From Desulfallas thermosapovorans DSM 6562 (GTDB lineage: Bacteria; Bacillota; Desulfotomaculia; Desulfotomaculales; Desulfallaceae), in contig NZ_VNHM01000003.1 of assembly GCF_008124625.1 (NCBI RefSeq), positions 62,001 through 126,000 of the forward strand: 64,000 nt of DNA, read 5' to 3'. The position numbers and the translations under genes are program-made. The notes under the pieces are model-generated. The model ran no database searches. It worked only from the letters and a program-made list of their open reading frames with translations, and was not told the origin of the DNA. Shown piece after piece: positions 17,977 through 26,919 of the stretch; the first letter of the stretch is position 1, and each line of letters starts with the position of its first letter.

Positions 17977-18114
17977 ATGATGGATCCATCCGCCCGCCCG
18001 TTTATCGACTCTGGTCAGGTCACCTTCACTGTACCATACAAGCGGTTTCTGGAGATGGAGGCCAATATTCCGGGTAGCTTTTTGACCAGGAGTAATGCGG
18101 GAACCGGTGAATAA
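17977..18114 (+). CDS. Putative 45-residue protein
   Basis: A short frame starts at tandem ATGs (17977, 17980) and ends at TAA 18112-18114. It encodes MMDPSARPFIDSGQVTFT, then VPYKRFLEMEANIPGSF. A purine-rich GGTAGG lies directly before the ATG, which is too close to be ideal. It lies 78 bp after the MFS gene and could be its last operon member. The composition looks protein-like, but no family is recognised. The rest of 17899-18355 shows nothing else convincing. Confidence 0.3.
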   Translation: MMDPSARPFIDSGQVTFTVPYKRFLEMEANIPGSFLTRSNAGTGE

Positions 18115-18355
18115 ATAATACTCAAAGCCCACGATAAACCAAACTTAAATACATGAAAACAAGCTAATGTAACCCGTTAATCTATTAACAAATTACCCAT
18201 CAAAGCAATAAACACAACCGGAGGAAAAAAGAATAGTAAAAAATACGTGGGGGAAATTATATTATATAACTTAATCTGTTTCAATTATTATCTCAATCCT
18301 TCATGGGTACCTGTCCCAACCGGGTAAATCCACACCCAAAGGGCGCCGCGACCTT

Positions 18356-19552
18356 TTACACCCTGTTATTGGAGCAGGTCGCCCGCTCTTTTTTTGCTTT
18401 ATCCTTAAGTACCAGATAGGATATCAGCGCCAGCACCCCCGGTATAGCTGACAGCTGGTACATAACAGCATAGCTGGTGGCCTGGGCAACTGCCCCCCAC
18501 ATTACCGCCCCCAGCCCGATGCCTAAATCGAAGGCGGAAAAGAAGGTGCTATTGGCTGCGCCACGCCGTGCGGGAATTACATCCTTCACGGCCAAAGCCT
18601 GCAGGCTGGGCATCATGCCGCCAAATCCAACCCCGTAAAGAACGCCCGCCAGCAGAAACATCCATAATTGCTGGGCCTGGGACAAAACCAACATCGCGGC
18701 AATAATCAGTACCATCCCGGGCAGTACCGCCACATCAAAGCCCCTGCGGTCGGCTAAAATACCGGAAAGTGGCCGGGTAACCGTAAGGGCCAGTGCGTAA
18801 ACGGTAAAAAAGATACCGATATTGGTAATACCCTGCTGGCCCGCATATATAGCTATGAATGAAACCACCGCCCCATAGGTGGTGGCAACCAACAGTAACG
18901 ACACAGAGGGTCTAATGGCCTTTGGTTCAATCAAAGCCTTGACTCCCCGCCCGCTCTGGCCTTTATTTTCCACCCGGGGATACCGGATAAGCACCGCCAG
19001 TACCAGGGCTATAAAAGACAAAATGGTAGATATATAAAACAGGGTGGGAAAACCCGCGCGGTTGAGGATATAAAGCCCGATCACCGGTGCTATGGCCATG
19101 GATATTGTGCTGGTGAGGCCAAAATACCCCATGCCCTCACCCAATCTTTTACGTGGGATTAAATCGGTGGCCACCGTTCCCGCTGCGGTGCTAATGATAC
19201 CCCAGCCAAAGCCATGTAGAAACCTGAAGGCCAGTAAGGCGATTATGCTAAAGGCCCAGTTATACGCCAGAACCGATAACATGAAAACGGCCAGGCCCAG
19301 CAGTAAAGGACCCCGCCGGCCGCTGGAATCTAATACCTGGCCTACAAAGGGGCGCACCAGTAAGGCTGAAACTGTAAAAACTCCTATAATCATGCCCATT
19401 GCCGTCTCCTGGCCGCCCAAATGTTTAGCATAAACGGGCAGAGTGGGTAAAAGCATCTGGAAGGATACAAAGATAAACAAGTTAACCAAAAAGATGATTA
19501 CAAAGTCCCTTGTCCATAAAGCGTTGGTTGAATGTTCCTCAATGGCGTGCAA
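18356..19552 (-). CDS. MFS transporter
   Basis: The 398-residue protein has 12 membrane segments, with the motif GQVLDSSGRRGPLLLG after helix 2 (near residue 70) and GILADRRGFDVAVLPG between helices 8 and 9. The N- and C-halves are both complete. It belongs to the general drug/metabolite exporter branch; the substrate is unknown. A 133-bp piece of this gene (18812-18944) is present again, inverted, at 21347-21479. It is transcribed alone; the 286 bp before it hold the terminator of the sulfite reductase gene. Confidence 0.85.
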   Translation of the reverse strand: MHAIEEHSTNALWTRDFVIIFLVNLFIFVSFQMLLPTLPVYAKHLGGQETAMGMIIGVFTVSALLVRPFVGQVLDSSGRRGPLLLGLAVFMLSVLAYNWAFSIIALLAFRFLHGFGWGIISTAAGTVATDLIPRKRLGEGMGYFGLTSTISMAIAPVIGLYILNRAGFPTLFYISTILSFIALVLAVLIRYPRVENKGQSGRGVKALIEPKAIRPSVSLLLVATTYGAVVSFIAIYAGQQGITNIGIFFTVYALALTVTRPLSGILADRRGFDVAVLPGMVLIIAAMLVLSQAQQLWMFLLAGVLYGVGFGGMMPSLQALAVKDVIPARRGAANSTFFSAFDLGIGLGAVMWGAVAQATSYAVMYQLSAIPGVLALISYLVLKDKAKKERATCSNNRV

Positions 19553-19681
19553 ATAAATATTCCCCTTTCATTATGAAAACTTGCAATCACAAAATTATAT
19601 GGCAAATGAATATAAAAATCAATCTGTTCACACCACTAATGTATGATAACCTTCTGTCCCAGTTGGAGATATATTGAATTG

Positions 19682-19711
19682 AGGGCCTCCATTCTACCGA
19701 ATGGAGGCCCT
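19682..19711 (-). terminator. Hairpin terminator of the sulfite reductase gene
   Basis: AGGGCCTCCATT (19682-19693) pairs perfectly with AATGGAGGCCCT (19700-19711). It lies downstream of the minus-strand reductase gene. The T-tract is weak. A related stem (21591-21624) terminates hydA. Confidence 0.6.
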
Positions 19712-19838
19712 GTGTTCCTTAAGCCGTTATTCTATGTCTTATGTAGTCTATTTAGACAGTTTTTGCGGCGTAGCAAAAACAGCGTCTGTTTCCTGGCAAA
19801 CACATACCTCTTATGCTTCATTAATGCTTAGGTTAATT

Positions 19839-20462
19839 TTACCTTTTAAATTTCTCAATACCTATTCTATTTATTACAGAAGCTAATCTTTCCTTGGGTT
19901 TAGCATTATCCTTATATATCGCGATAATGTGCTTGGTATAATTGATTAGCTCATCCGGAGCTACATCCTTATCCAACAATTCGCCTAAAATTTGATTGCC
20001 GCCTTTACCGCCAATATATAATTTATATCCGTTCTTTGTTCCTATAAAACCTATATCATTACATCTAGCCTCCATACAATTTCGGGGACAACCACTGATG
20101 GCTATCTTAACTGCATTCGGCATCTCCCGGCCAGAAAACTCTTTATCTACATTTAGACCGTCATTTAATGCATTTTGCAATGCAAACTCACATAAATTGC
20201 CGGGACACGTTTTTACATTGCGTACAGTTGGTCCCACAGGGGCTATACCCAAACCGACAGAAGCCAGTTCTTGCTTAACTTGCTCCACTTTATCTTCCGC
20301 CGTTAAAATTACGATATGCTCACCAGTTGTGAATTTGGCCAGACCGGCACCTTCATTTACCAATTGTGCAATTTTAAGTAATTGTTCTCCATTAACTAGC
20401 CCGGCAGGTGTGGCAGGTATAACGGCAACTGCACCATTTGTTTGTTTTACAATGCCTTCCAT
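19839..20462 (-). CDS. Small siroheme/4Fe-4S nitrite/sulfite reductase (assimilatory-type)
   Basis: The 207-residue protein has an N-terminal ferredoxin-like half domain (GAGLAKFTTGEHIVI, residues about 38-52) and the siroheme-[4Fe-4S] half with TCPGNLCEFA (near 104) and SGCPRNCMEARCND (near 142). The pattern C-x4-C and C-x3-C matches the low-molecular-weight sulfite reductases of Desulfovibrio and clostridial sulfate reducers. It reduces sulfite (or nitrite) in the cytoplasm with electrons from an unknown donor. The ATG follows AAGGAGG with ideal spacing. It is monocistronic. Two short pieces of a diverged copy of its 3' half lie at 21291-21346 and 21480-21572. Confidence 0.85.
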   Translation of the reverse strand: MEGIVKQTNGAVAVIPATPAGLVNGEQLLKIAQLVNEGAGLAKFTTGEHIVILTAEDKVEQVKQELASVGLGIAPVGPTVRNVKTCPGNLCEFALQNALNDGLNVDKEFSGREMPNAVKIAISGCPRNCMEARCNDIGFIGTKNGYKLYIGGKGGNQILGELLDKDVAPDELINYTKHIIAIYKDNAKPKERLASVINRIGIEKFKR

Positions 20463-20563
20463 TTATTATATCCTCCTTAATTATGTAGTATTAGTTACGA
20501 AAGATAGGATATAATAAAAAATTACTTCTGCCTATGACGTACGTCACATTTAATTTTTTTATA

Positions 20564-21412
20564 TCAACATTTGGCTCCTTCCTTAACTTTCTCTAACGTT
20601 GCAGCGATTTCCCTTTGCTGGGCATTAATTTCCTCATTTTGGGCTGTTAGTTCCTCCTGCTGTGCTGTAAGTTGCAGGTTTTGTTCTTTTAAACTTTCTC
20701 TTTCAAAGTTTATTGTCTGAACCATGTCATTATATGCAGCAGCTAAAATCCCTACTTCATTTTTTTTAAAGTCACCGTTAACGATATTGTAATTACCGCC
20801 GGTGTTATTTTTAATAGCTTCGATAATTTTATTTATGGGCCGTATATAATTTTGCCAGTAAGCATAACTCAAATATAAAGACAGGGATGCCGCCAGAAAA
20901 GGTATTATTAAAAGGAATGACCTGATATTGTTGGTAGTATCCATTAAATGATGCATTGAGTTCAGGGAGGAATCATGCAATTTATTTTCTAAGTTACCCA
21001 GAGCTAACTGCAACTTGTTGTGGTCAATATGACCCGGTCCCCCCGGCAGCAAGTCGTTTTGTGAGGTATAATCTCCTGCTATTACTTTTTCTGCAATTTC
21101 TTCATTTTTTTCAATTTCATTACCAACCAACTGCACCACCTCACTCACCTCAGGTGCTAAATGGGGGTGTGTGCGGGACAGATCTTCCAGTTTAATAATT
21201 CCATTTTGGATATTAGATATATAATCGTGCGCCTGGGTTAGATATAACTGATTACCGCTGATAATAAAGTCCTTAATTGCATTTTCATTGATATAATTGA
21301 TTAACTCACCCGGAGCTACATCCTTATCCAGCAATTCGCCTAAAATAGTCAAGTCTTTGATTGAACCAAAGGCCATTAGGCCCTCTGTGTCGTTACTGTT
21401 GGTTGCCACCAC
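20564..21412 (-). pseudogene. Truncated sensor protein (transmembrane, HAMP-like, coiled coil)
   Basis: The open frame runs 282 residues, but only about residues 42-282 look like one protein: an extracytoplasmic helical domain, one membrane helix (FLLIIPFLAASLSLYLSYAY, near 168), a HAMP-like segment (RPINKIIEAIKN...NEVGILAAAYNDMV) and a coiled coil (QQEELTAQNEEINAQQ). The first membrane helix and any kinase, cyclase or methyl-accepting output domain are missing. Residues 1-17 are read antisense through an MFS fragment, and GELLDKDVAPGELINY comes from a sulfite reductase fragment. It is therefore the middle of a histidine kinase or chemoreceptor gene, cut at both ends and attached to mosaic DNA. 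The coiled coil ends GAKC at the stop. Confidence 0.7.
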
Positions 21413-21575
21413 CTATGGGGCGGTGGTTTCATTCATAGCTATATATGCGGGCCAGCAGGGTATAACCAATATAGGTATACATATTATTACGGTATACAAA
21501 GAAAATGCCTACCCCAAGGAAAGATTAGCTTCTGTAATAAATAAGGTAGGTATTGAGAAATTTAAAAGATAAAAT
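21291..21575. repeat. Mosaic of sulfite reductase and MFS gene fragments in alternating orientation
   Basis: Three segments are joined without spacers. 21291-21346 matches 19937-19991 (part of the sulfite reductase gene, same orientation, about 3-4 differences). 21347-21479 matches 18812-18944 of the MFS gene in inverted orientation with about 5 differences in 133 bp. 21480-21572 matches the sulfite reductase 3' end (19842-19935) in inverted orientation and is more diverged. Together they create a plus-strand frame (21297-21572) whose middle is MFS peptide and whose end is NKVGIEKFKR-stop, as in the reductase. This is not a functional gene. Confidence 0.9.
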
Positions 21576-21590
21576 CAACCCTTACATCCC

Positions 21591-21624
21591 AAAAGGTCCC
21601 CATTCTTTTGAATGGAGACCTTTT
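21591..21624 (-). terminator. Intrinsic terminator of the hydrogenase operon
   Basis: AAAAGGTCCCCATTC (21591-21605) pairs with GAATGGAGACCTTTT (21610-21624) with one mismatch, and lies 27 bp after the hydA stop. Confidence 0.8.
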
Positions 21625-21650
21625 TGGTAATGGTATCTACATATGAATGT

Positions 21651-23372
21651 TTAATATTTGCTGCGGGCGGTGTAGCTGGTGTGCAACAGTGCATGGGATT
21701 TATGGCCCAGGGGTTCGCCCAAGAATTCCTTGTACAGAGCTTGTACCGCCGGGTTGTCGTGGGATTTACGCATGGGCATGGCCAGGTCTGCCCGGTATAT
21801 GCCCGCCGATCTTTTCTCCCTGATTTCTTTGTTGGTGGGGATGGGCTGGCCGCCGCCGCCAATGCAGCCGCCGGGGCAACACATAATCTCGATAAAGTGG
21901 TATTGCTCGCCGGCAACCACCCTGTCCAGTATTTCCCTGGCGTTGCCCAGGCCATGAGCCACGGCTACTTTCAGGGTAGTGCCTTTGAGGTCCACTGCGG
22001 CTTCCTTGACTCCCTCAAGGCCCCTTACTTCATGTAAATCCAGGGAGGGCAGGGCCTCGCCGGTAACCAGCTCGTAAGCGGTGCGCAGAGCGGCTTCCAT
22101 TACGCCGCCGGTGGAACCGAAGATTACCCCGGCGCCGGTGGAAATGCCCAGCGGGTCGTCATAATTTTCCTCCGGCAGTACGCTAAAGTCAATGCCGGCC
22201 TCTTTTAGCATTTTACCCAGTTCCCGGGTAGTGAGGGCCACGTCCACATCCTGGTAACCGCTGTCCTGCATTTCTTCCCGGCCTGCTTCAAATTTTTTGG
22301 CGGTACAGGGCATAATAGAGACCACGAAAATATTGGCCGGGTCAATACCCGCTTTTTCAGCATAATATGTTTTGGCCAGAGCCCCGAACATCTGCTGGGG
22401 TGATTTGCAGGTGGACAGGTGGGGCAGCATATCCGGGTAAAAATGTTCAATGAATTTAATCCAGCCCGGGCTGCAGGAGGTGATTAAGGGCAGGGTGCCA
22501 CCCTGGTTCAGGCGTTTAATTAATTCGCTGCCTTCCTCCATAATGGTCAAATCTGCGGTGAAATCGGTGTCGAATACTTTATCAAAGCCCAGCCTGCGCA
22601 GTGCCGCCACCAGTTGCCCGGTGACCACGCTGCCGGGCTCCAGGCCGAACATTTCGCCTATGCTCACCCGCACGGCGGGGGCAGTTTGCACCACTACGTG
22701 TTTATTGGGATCTGCCAGGGCGGCCCACACTTGGGCGGTCTGGTCCTTCTCATGGATGGCCGCAGTGGGACAGACCAGGGCGCACTGGCCACAGTTGACA
22801 CAGGCCGCGCTGCCCAGGGGATCCAAGAAGGCCGGGGCAACGATGGTATTGAAACCCCGCTCCTGGGGTGCAATGGCGTTGACCTGCTGCACTTTTTCGC
22901 ACACGCTGACACAGCGCCGGCAGAGGATGCACTTGCGCGGGTCCCGCACCAGGGAAGGACTGGACAGGTCGGGCTCGTAGGGGGATACTTCCCCGGCAAA
23001 GCGCAGCTCGGTGATGCCCAGTTCCGCAGCCAGTTGCTGCAATTCGCAGTTGGTGCTGCGGGGGCAGGACAGGCACTCCTGGGGGTGATTGGACATGATC
23101 AGCTCCAGGTTGAGCTTGCGGGCGTGACGCACTGCCGGGGTATTGGTGCGCACCACCATGCCCTCGGCAACCGGGGTGACGCAGGAGGCCTGGAGCGTAC
23201 GCGCGCCCTGCACCTCCACCAGGCAGATGCGGCAGGCACCCACTTCGTTGATTTCTTCCAGGTAGCACAGGGTGGGTATTTTAATACCCGCTTGTTTGGC
23301 GGCCTCCAGCACCGAAGTGCCGGCCTGGGCCTGAACCTGGACTCCGTCTATGGTTAAATTTACAGCTGCCAT
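21651..23372 (-). CDS. hydA: [FeFe] hydrogenase catalytic subunit HydA
   Basis: The 573-residue protein starts with a [2Fe-2S] domain (CRICLVEVQGARTLQASC), then a His/Cys-ligated 4Fe-4S motif (HPQECLSCPRSTNC). Two further 4Fe-4S motifs follow (CILCRRCVSVC, CVNCGQCALVCP). The H-cluster domain has all three signatures: TSCSPGWIKF (L1, near 300), MPCTAKKFEA (L2, near 355) and MCCPGGCIGGGGQP (L3, near 497). This is the catalytic subunit of a trimeric HydABC enzyme that couples H2 to NAD(H) and ferredoxin. It is the last gene of the operon, 18 bp after hydB. The C-terminal 50 residues form the small-subunit-like tail normally seen in fused enzymes. Confidence 0.95.
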   Translation of the reverse strand: MAAVNLTIDGVQVQAQAGTSVLEAAKQAGIKIPTLCYLEEINEVGACRICLVEVQGARTLQASCVTPVAEGMVVRTNTPAVRHARKLNLELIMSNHPQECLSCPRSTNCELQQLAAELGITELRFAGEVSPYEPDLSSPSLVRDPRKCILCRRCVSVCEKVQQVNAIAPQERGFNTIVAPAFLDPLGSAACVNCGQCALVCPTAAIHEKDQTAQVWAALADPNKHVVVQTAPAVRVSIGEMFGLEPGSVVTGQLVAALRRLGFDKVFDTDFTADLTIMEEGSELIKRLNQGGTLPLITSCSPGWIKFIEHFYPDMLPHLSTCKSPQQMFGALAKTYYAEKAGIDPANIFVVSIMPCTAKKFEAGREEMQDSGYQDVDVALTTRELGKMLKEAGIDFSVLPEENYDDPLGISTGAGVIFGSTGGVMEAALRTAYELVTGEALPSLDLHEVRGLEGVKEAAVDLKGTTLKVAVAHGLGNAREILDRVVAGEQYHFIEIMCCPGGCIGGGGQPIPTNKEIREKRSAGIYRADLAMPMRKSHDNPAVQALYKEFLGEPLGHKSHALLHTSYTARSKY

Positions 23373-23390
23373 GAGTTATTCCTCCATTTA

Positions 23391-25190
23391 TTAATTAACA
23401 GTTGTAATGGCATTGAATTTACATTTTTCAAAGCAAGTGCCGCACTTAATACACTTGTCGGGATCAATGACATGGGGCTGTTTCTTTTCCCCGGTGATGG
23501 CTTCGGTGGGGCATAGCTTGCTGCACAGGCCACAGCCTTTACATGCTTCGGGGTTGATATAGTAAGCCAGCATACTGCGGCAGGCCCCGGCGGGACACTT
23601 CTTATCCCGAATGTGGGATTCGTACTCACTGCGGAAATAACGCAGTGTGCTTAAAACCGGGTTGGGCGCGGTCTGGCCCAGCCCGCACAGGGCGGAGCTT
23701 TTAATGACCTGGCTGAGCTCTTCCAACAGCTCGATGTCGCCTTCCCGGCCCCGGCCTGTTGTAATACGTTCCAGAATTTCCAGCATGCGCTTGGTGCCGA
23801 TGCGACAGGGGGCACACTTACCGCAGGATTCCTCCTGCACAAACTCCAGGAAAAACTTGGCCAGGTCCACCATACACGTATCCTCGTCCACGATGATCAT
23901 GCCGCCGGACCCCATGATGGTGCCCAGCTTGGACAGGGATTCATAGTCCACCGGTGTGTCCAGGTACTCGGCGGGGATACAGCCCCCCGACGGGCCGCCG
24001 GTTTGTACAGCCTTGAACTTTTTACCCCCGGGAATGCCGCCCCCGATATCAAATATAATTTCTCGCAGGGTAGTGCCCATGGGCACTTCCACCAGGCCGG
24101 TATTGTTCACTTTGCCCGCCAGGGCGAACACTTTGGTACCCTTGCTTTTTTCGGTGCCGATGGAGGCAAACCACTGGGCGCCCTTTAAAATGATGGGGGG
24201 CACGTTGGCCCAGGTTTCCACGTTATTGATCACAGTGGGCTTGCCCCATAGCCCAGCCTGGGCGGGGAAGGGGGGTTTTGGCCGCGGTTCGCCGCGCTGC
24301 CCCTCGATGGAGGCCAGCAGGGCGGTTTCTTCGCCGCATACGAAGGCGCCGGCGCCCACCCGGATTTCAACGTCAAAATCAAAGCCGGTACCAAAAATAT
24401 TGGTTCCCAAAAGGCCATATTCACGGGCTTTGGCAATGGCAGTTTCCAACCTTTCCACCGCCAGCGGGTATTCCGCCCGCACGTATATGTAGCCTTTGGC
24501 CGCTCCGATGGCGTAACCGCAAATGGCCATGGCCTCCAGCACGGAATGGGGATCGCCTTCCAGGATGCTGCGGTCCATAAAGGCCCCGGGATCGCCCTCG
24601 TCGGCGTTACACACCACGTATTTGGGACTACCGGTGGCCCGGGCGGTAAATTCCCACTTTAGACCGGTGGGGAATCCAGCCCCGCCGCGGCCCCGCAAGC
24701 CCGACTCTTTGATGGTGTCCACCACCTGCTGCGGAGTCATTTGGGACAGCGCTTGACCAAGGGCGCGGTAACCATCCCTGGCAATATATTCTTCCACGGA
24801 TTCCGGGTTGATCACACCGGTGTTGCGCAGAGCAATACGAGTCTGGCGCTTGAAAAAGTCCAGCTGGTCAAAGCTGGTTACCTTTTCGGTTTGGCCCACC
24901 GGCTGGTGCAGCAGCCGCTGGACCACTTTACCTTTAAGCAGGTGTTCGCTGACAATTTCGGCGGCGTCTTCGGGTTTAAGCTTGCGGTAAAATACACCGT
25001 CCGGGAAAATCATCACCACCGGGCCCAGGTCGCAGGGGCCCATGCAGCCTGTTTCCACCACTTTGACTTCCTTACCCAGCCCGTGTTTATCTATATGTTC
25101 CATTAGCGCGGTTTGCACTGATTTGCAGGCTGAAGATATGCAGCCCGCCCCGGCGCAAACCAGCACGTGGGACCGATACATTTCCATCAC
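23391..25190 (-). CDS. hydB: NuoF-like hydrogenase subunit HydB (flavin/NADH module)
   Basis: The 599-residue protein has an N-terminal thioredoxin-like [2Fe-2S] domain (CAGAGCISSACKS, GCMGPCDLGP). The NuoF core carries the glycine-rich FMN/NADH sites RGRGGAGFPTGLKWEF (near 173) and GAGAFVCGEETALLASIEG (near 283) and the 4Fe-4S ligands SCGKCAPCRIG (near 455). Two C-terminal 4Fe-4S motifs follow (CKGCGLCSKLCP, CIKCGTCFEKC). It is the NAD(H)- and FMN-binding subunit of the bifurcating-type hydrogenase. It is full length, with AGGAGG before the ATG. Confidence 0.95.
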   Translation of the reverse strand: MMEMYRSHVLVCAGAGCISSACKSVQTALMEHIDKHGLGKEVKVVETGCMGPCDLGPVVMIFPDGVFYRKLKPEDAAEIVSEHLLKGKVVQRLLHQPVGQTEKVTSFDQLDFFKRQTRIALRNTGVINPESVEEYIARDGYRALGQALSQMTPQQVVDTIKESGLRGRGGAGFPTGLKWEFTARATGSPKYVVCNADEGDPGAFMDRSILEGDPHSVLEAMAICGYAIGAAKGYIYVRAEYPLAVERLETAIAKAREYGLLGTNIFGTGFDFDVEIRVGAGAFVCGEETALLASIEGQRGEPRPKPPFPAQAGLWGKPTVINNVETWANVPPIILKGAQWFASIGTEKSKGTKVFALAGKVNNTGLVEVPMGTTLREIIFDIGGGIPGGKKFKAVQTGGPSGGCIPAEYLDTPVDYESLSKLGTIMGSGGMIIVDEDTCMVDLAKFFLEFVQEESCGKCAPCRIGTKRMLEILERITTGRGREGDIELLEELSQVIKSSALCGLGQTAPNPVLSTLRYFRSEYESHIRDKKCPAGACRSMLAYYINPEACKGCGLCSKLCPTEAITGEKKQPHVIDPDKCIKCGTCFEKCKFNAITTVN

Positions 25191-25245
25191 TTTTTCCTCC
25201 TATTGTCCGTGGCTTGTTATATTAGATTTTTAGTGTTTGTTTACC

Positions 25246-25605
25246 TTATTTTTCCGGGTTGGTCCAGTCCTTGATTACCTGACCCTGCACCAGATGTTTG
25301 CGCACGATTTCCCGGGCTTTCTCCCGGTCCACATTGATGTAGGTAGTTTTTTCCCCGCCCCGGGCTACTTCCAGCAGCGGTTCGTGCTGGCAGAGGCCCA
25401 CACAGCTGGTCTGGGTCAGAGCTACGTTGTTCAGCCCTTGCTCCTTTAATTCCTCCAACATGGCCTGCACTATTTCCCGCGCGCCGGCGGCAATGCCGCA
25501 GGTGCCCATGCTCACAGTAACTCTCACTTCGTGGTCATTATCCCGCACTTGCATGTCCTGCTGAAGCTTTTGCCGTAATTTATCCAGCTCGTCCAAACTC
25601 TTCAT
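25246..25605 (-). CDS. Small thioredoxin-like [2Fe-2S] ferredoxin
   Basis: The 119-residue protein has the four-Cys pattern of thioredoxin-like [2Fe-2S] ferredoxins: GTCGIAAGAREI and TSCVGLCQHEPL. The same fold occurs as the N-terminal domain of HydB and in the NuoE-like subunit. It lies between the ATPase gene and hydB and overlaps the former by 26 bp, with its own AGGAGG site. It probably serves as an electron-transfer accessory of the hydrogenase. Confidence 0.85.
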   Translation of the reverse strand: MKSLDELDKLRQKLQQDMQVRDNDHEVRVTVSMGTCGIAAGAREIVQAMLEELKEQGLNNVALTQTSCVGLCQHEPLLEVARGGEKTTYINVDREKAREIVRKHLVQGQVIKDWTNPEK

Positions 25606-26152
25606 TGGTTTCCCTCCTCAAATCGATAATTTTTAAGTTCAGGTAATTTTTTAACCACACCAGCACTTCCGGCGTGTGCAGGGGAATGCCTCGCAACAGG
25701 GTTTTTAGCTGGCGGGTTTCAAAAATAAAGGTTTGCCTGTTGTACCGGTGCCGGTAAACCAGGTTTAATTGCCGGTGGCCTGTAATGAGAGTGATCAGAG
25801 TTCCGGTGATGTCACCCAGGGGAGCACGGTCCAGGTGGTCATGGGGAAAGGTCGCCGTAACTGACGTGCCGCCCGGGGGCAGCGCTTTAATCTTCAAATT
25901 ACCGCCACACCGGTCCACCGCCTCCTGCAGTAGGGGAACGCCCAGACCTACGCGCTTAAAACTCTTGGTGGTATAAAAAGGGTCCAGTATTTTGGTTATA
26001 TCCTCCGCGGTGATGCCTCGACCGTTGTCCAGCACTTCAAATTGGAGCAAATTATGCTTGATGTCTTCCCACACACTGATGGTCAGTTCCGTCGCCCCGG
26101 CTTCCAGGGAATTAAAGGCAATGTCCAAAATGTGCTGTGACAATTCTTCCAT
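25580..26152 (-). CDS. HATPase-fold ATP-binding protein of the hydrogenase operon
   Basis: The 190-residue protein has the GHKL ATP-binding motifs: N box HILDIAFNSLEAGATEL (near 7), G1 box EVLDNGRGI (near 37) and a G2-like GLGVPLLQEA. There is no phospho-acceptor His domain, no sensor domain and no membrane helix, so it is not an ordinary histidine kinase; anti-sigma-factor-like kinases are the closest analogues. Similar genes occur in hydrogenase operons of Moorella- and Thermoanaerobacter-like bacteria, suggesting a regulatory role there, but the partner is unknown. It starts 6 bp after the NuoE-like gene, with AAGGAG. Confidence 0.8.
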   Translation of the reverse strand: MEELSQHILDIAFNSLEAGATELTISVWEDIKHNLLQFEVLDNGRGITAEDITKILDPFYTTKSFKRVGLGVPLLQEAVDRCGGNLKIKALPPGGTSVTATFPHDHLDRAPLGDITGTLITLITGHRQLNLVYRHRYNRQTFIFETRQLKTLLRGIPLHTPEVLVWLKNYLNLKIIDLRRETNEEFGRAG

Positions 26153-26158
26153 GGGCGG

Positions 26159-26662
26159 TCACTCCTTTTTATATTTGGCCAGAATACCGTCCAGCTTCTC
26201 GTTATTCACCCTGCCGTACACTTCATCGTCCACTGTAACCACCGGCCCCAGGCCACAGGCACCCAGGCAGCGGACCACATCCACGGAAAAACGGCCATCT
26301 GCAGTGGTGTCACCGGGTTTGACTTGCAAATCTTCCTCCAGTTTATCCAGCAGCTCATTGGCCCCCCGCACGTAGCACGCCGTACCCGCGCAAACGTGAA
26401 TCTTGTGTTTTCCTTTGGGTTTAGTGGTAAACAGCGAGTAAAAGGATACCACCCCGTAAACCTTGGTTAAAGGCACGTTCAGCCCCTCGGCCACCCGCAC
26501 CTGTACCTCCCGGGGCAGGTAGCCCACTTCGTTTTGGGCTTTATGCAGTACCTGAATCAAGCTGCCCGGCTGGCCACGGTAGGGTTCCATTATTTTATCC
26601 ACCTGGGCCATGTGCTCCGGGGTTAACTGGGCTTGGGCATGGCATGTGCAGCCGTTTGACAT
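26159..26662 (-). CDS. hydC: NuoE-like hydrogenase subunit HydC
   Basis: The protein of about 167 residues is a NuoE-type thioredoxin-like [2Fe-2S] subunit. Conserved stretches are VLHKAQNEVGYLP and VYGVVSFYSLF, and the cluster ligands lie in CAGTACYVRGA and RCLGACGLGPVV. It joins HydA and HydB to form the NAD-linked hydrogenase. Start ATG 26662 has AAGGAGG 7 nt upstream, better than the longer frame from 26683. An extra CTCHAQAQ near the N-terminus adds two Cys. Confidence 0.93.
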   Translation of the reverse strand: MSNGCTCHAQAQLTPEHMAQVDKIMEPYRGQPGSLIQVLHKAQNEVGYLPREVQVRVAEGLNVPLTKVYGVVSFYSLFTTKPKGKHKIHVCAGTACYVRGANELLDKLEEDLQVKPGDTTADGRFSVDVVRCLGACGLGPVVTVDDEVYGRVNNEKLDGILAKYKKE

Positions 26663-26919
26663 TATGACAACCTCCTTGTGCAATTAAGATTTTTAGGATG
26701 CTATAAATATTTTTGCTTGCCACTAAATCCAGCGTAAGGCGAGGGCCAGCCAGCCGCCCGGTTTGTGTTTGGAACCGGTGGGCACGTTTTACACTGCTTT
26801 AGCAGCAAAGTTTTAATACCGCTTTTAAGCCGGCGAGGATATGTAATCTGTTAATAAGTTGAACAACTGGTCAAGTTGTGTCTTCCTGGGACAATTGGTA
26901 TCGTTTAACTATTTTTGCA

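Noticed and set aside
21297-21572. 91-codon plus-strand frame
   Set aside because: It is a chance fusion of MFS and reductase fragments in mosaic DNA, with no promoter or ribosome site.
22614-23357. Long open frame (247 codons) antisense to hydA
   Set aside because: It is a by-product of GC-rich codon use in hydA; composition is not protein-like and there is no ribosome site.
26847-26865. Possible Rex site (CTGTTAA-N5-TGAACAA) between the DRTGG gene and hydC
   Set aside because: Half-sites match only partly and the spacing differs from the usual Rex site; not reported as a feature without a motif search.
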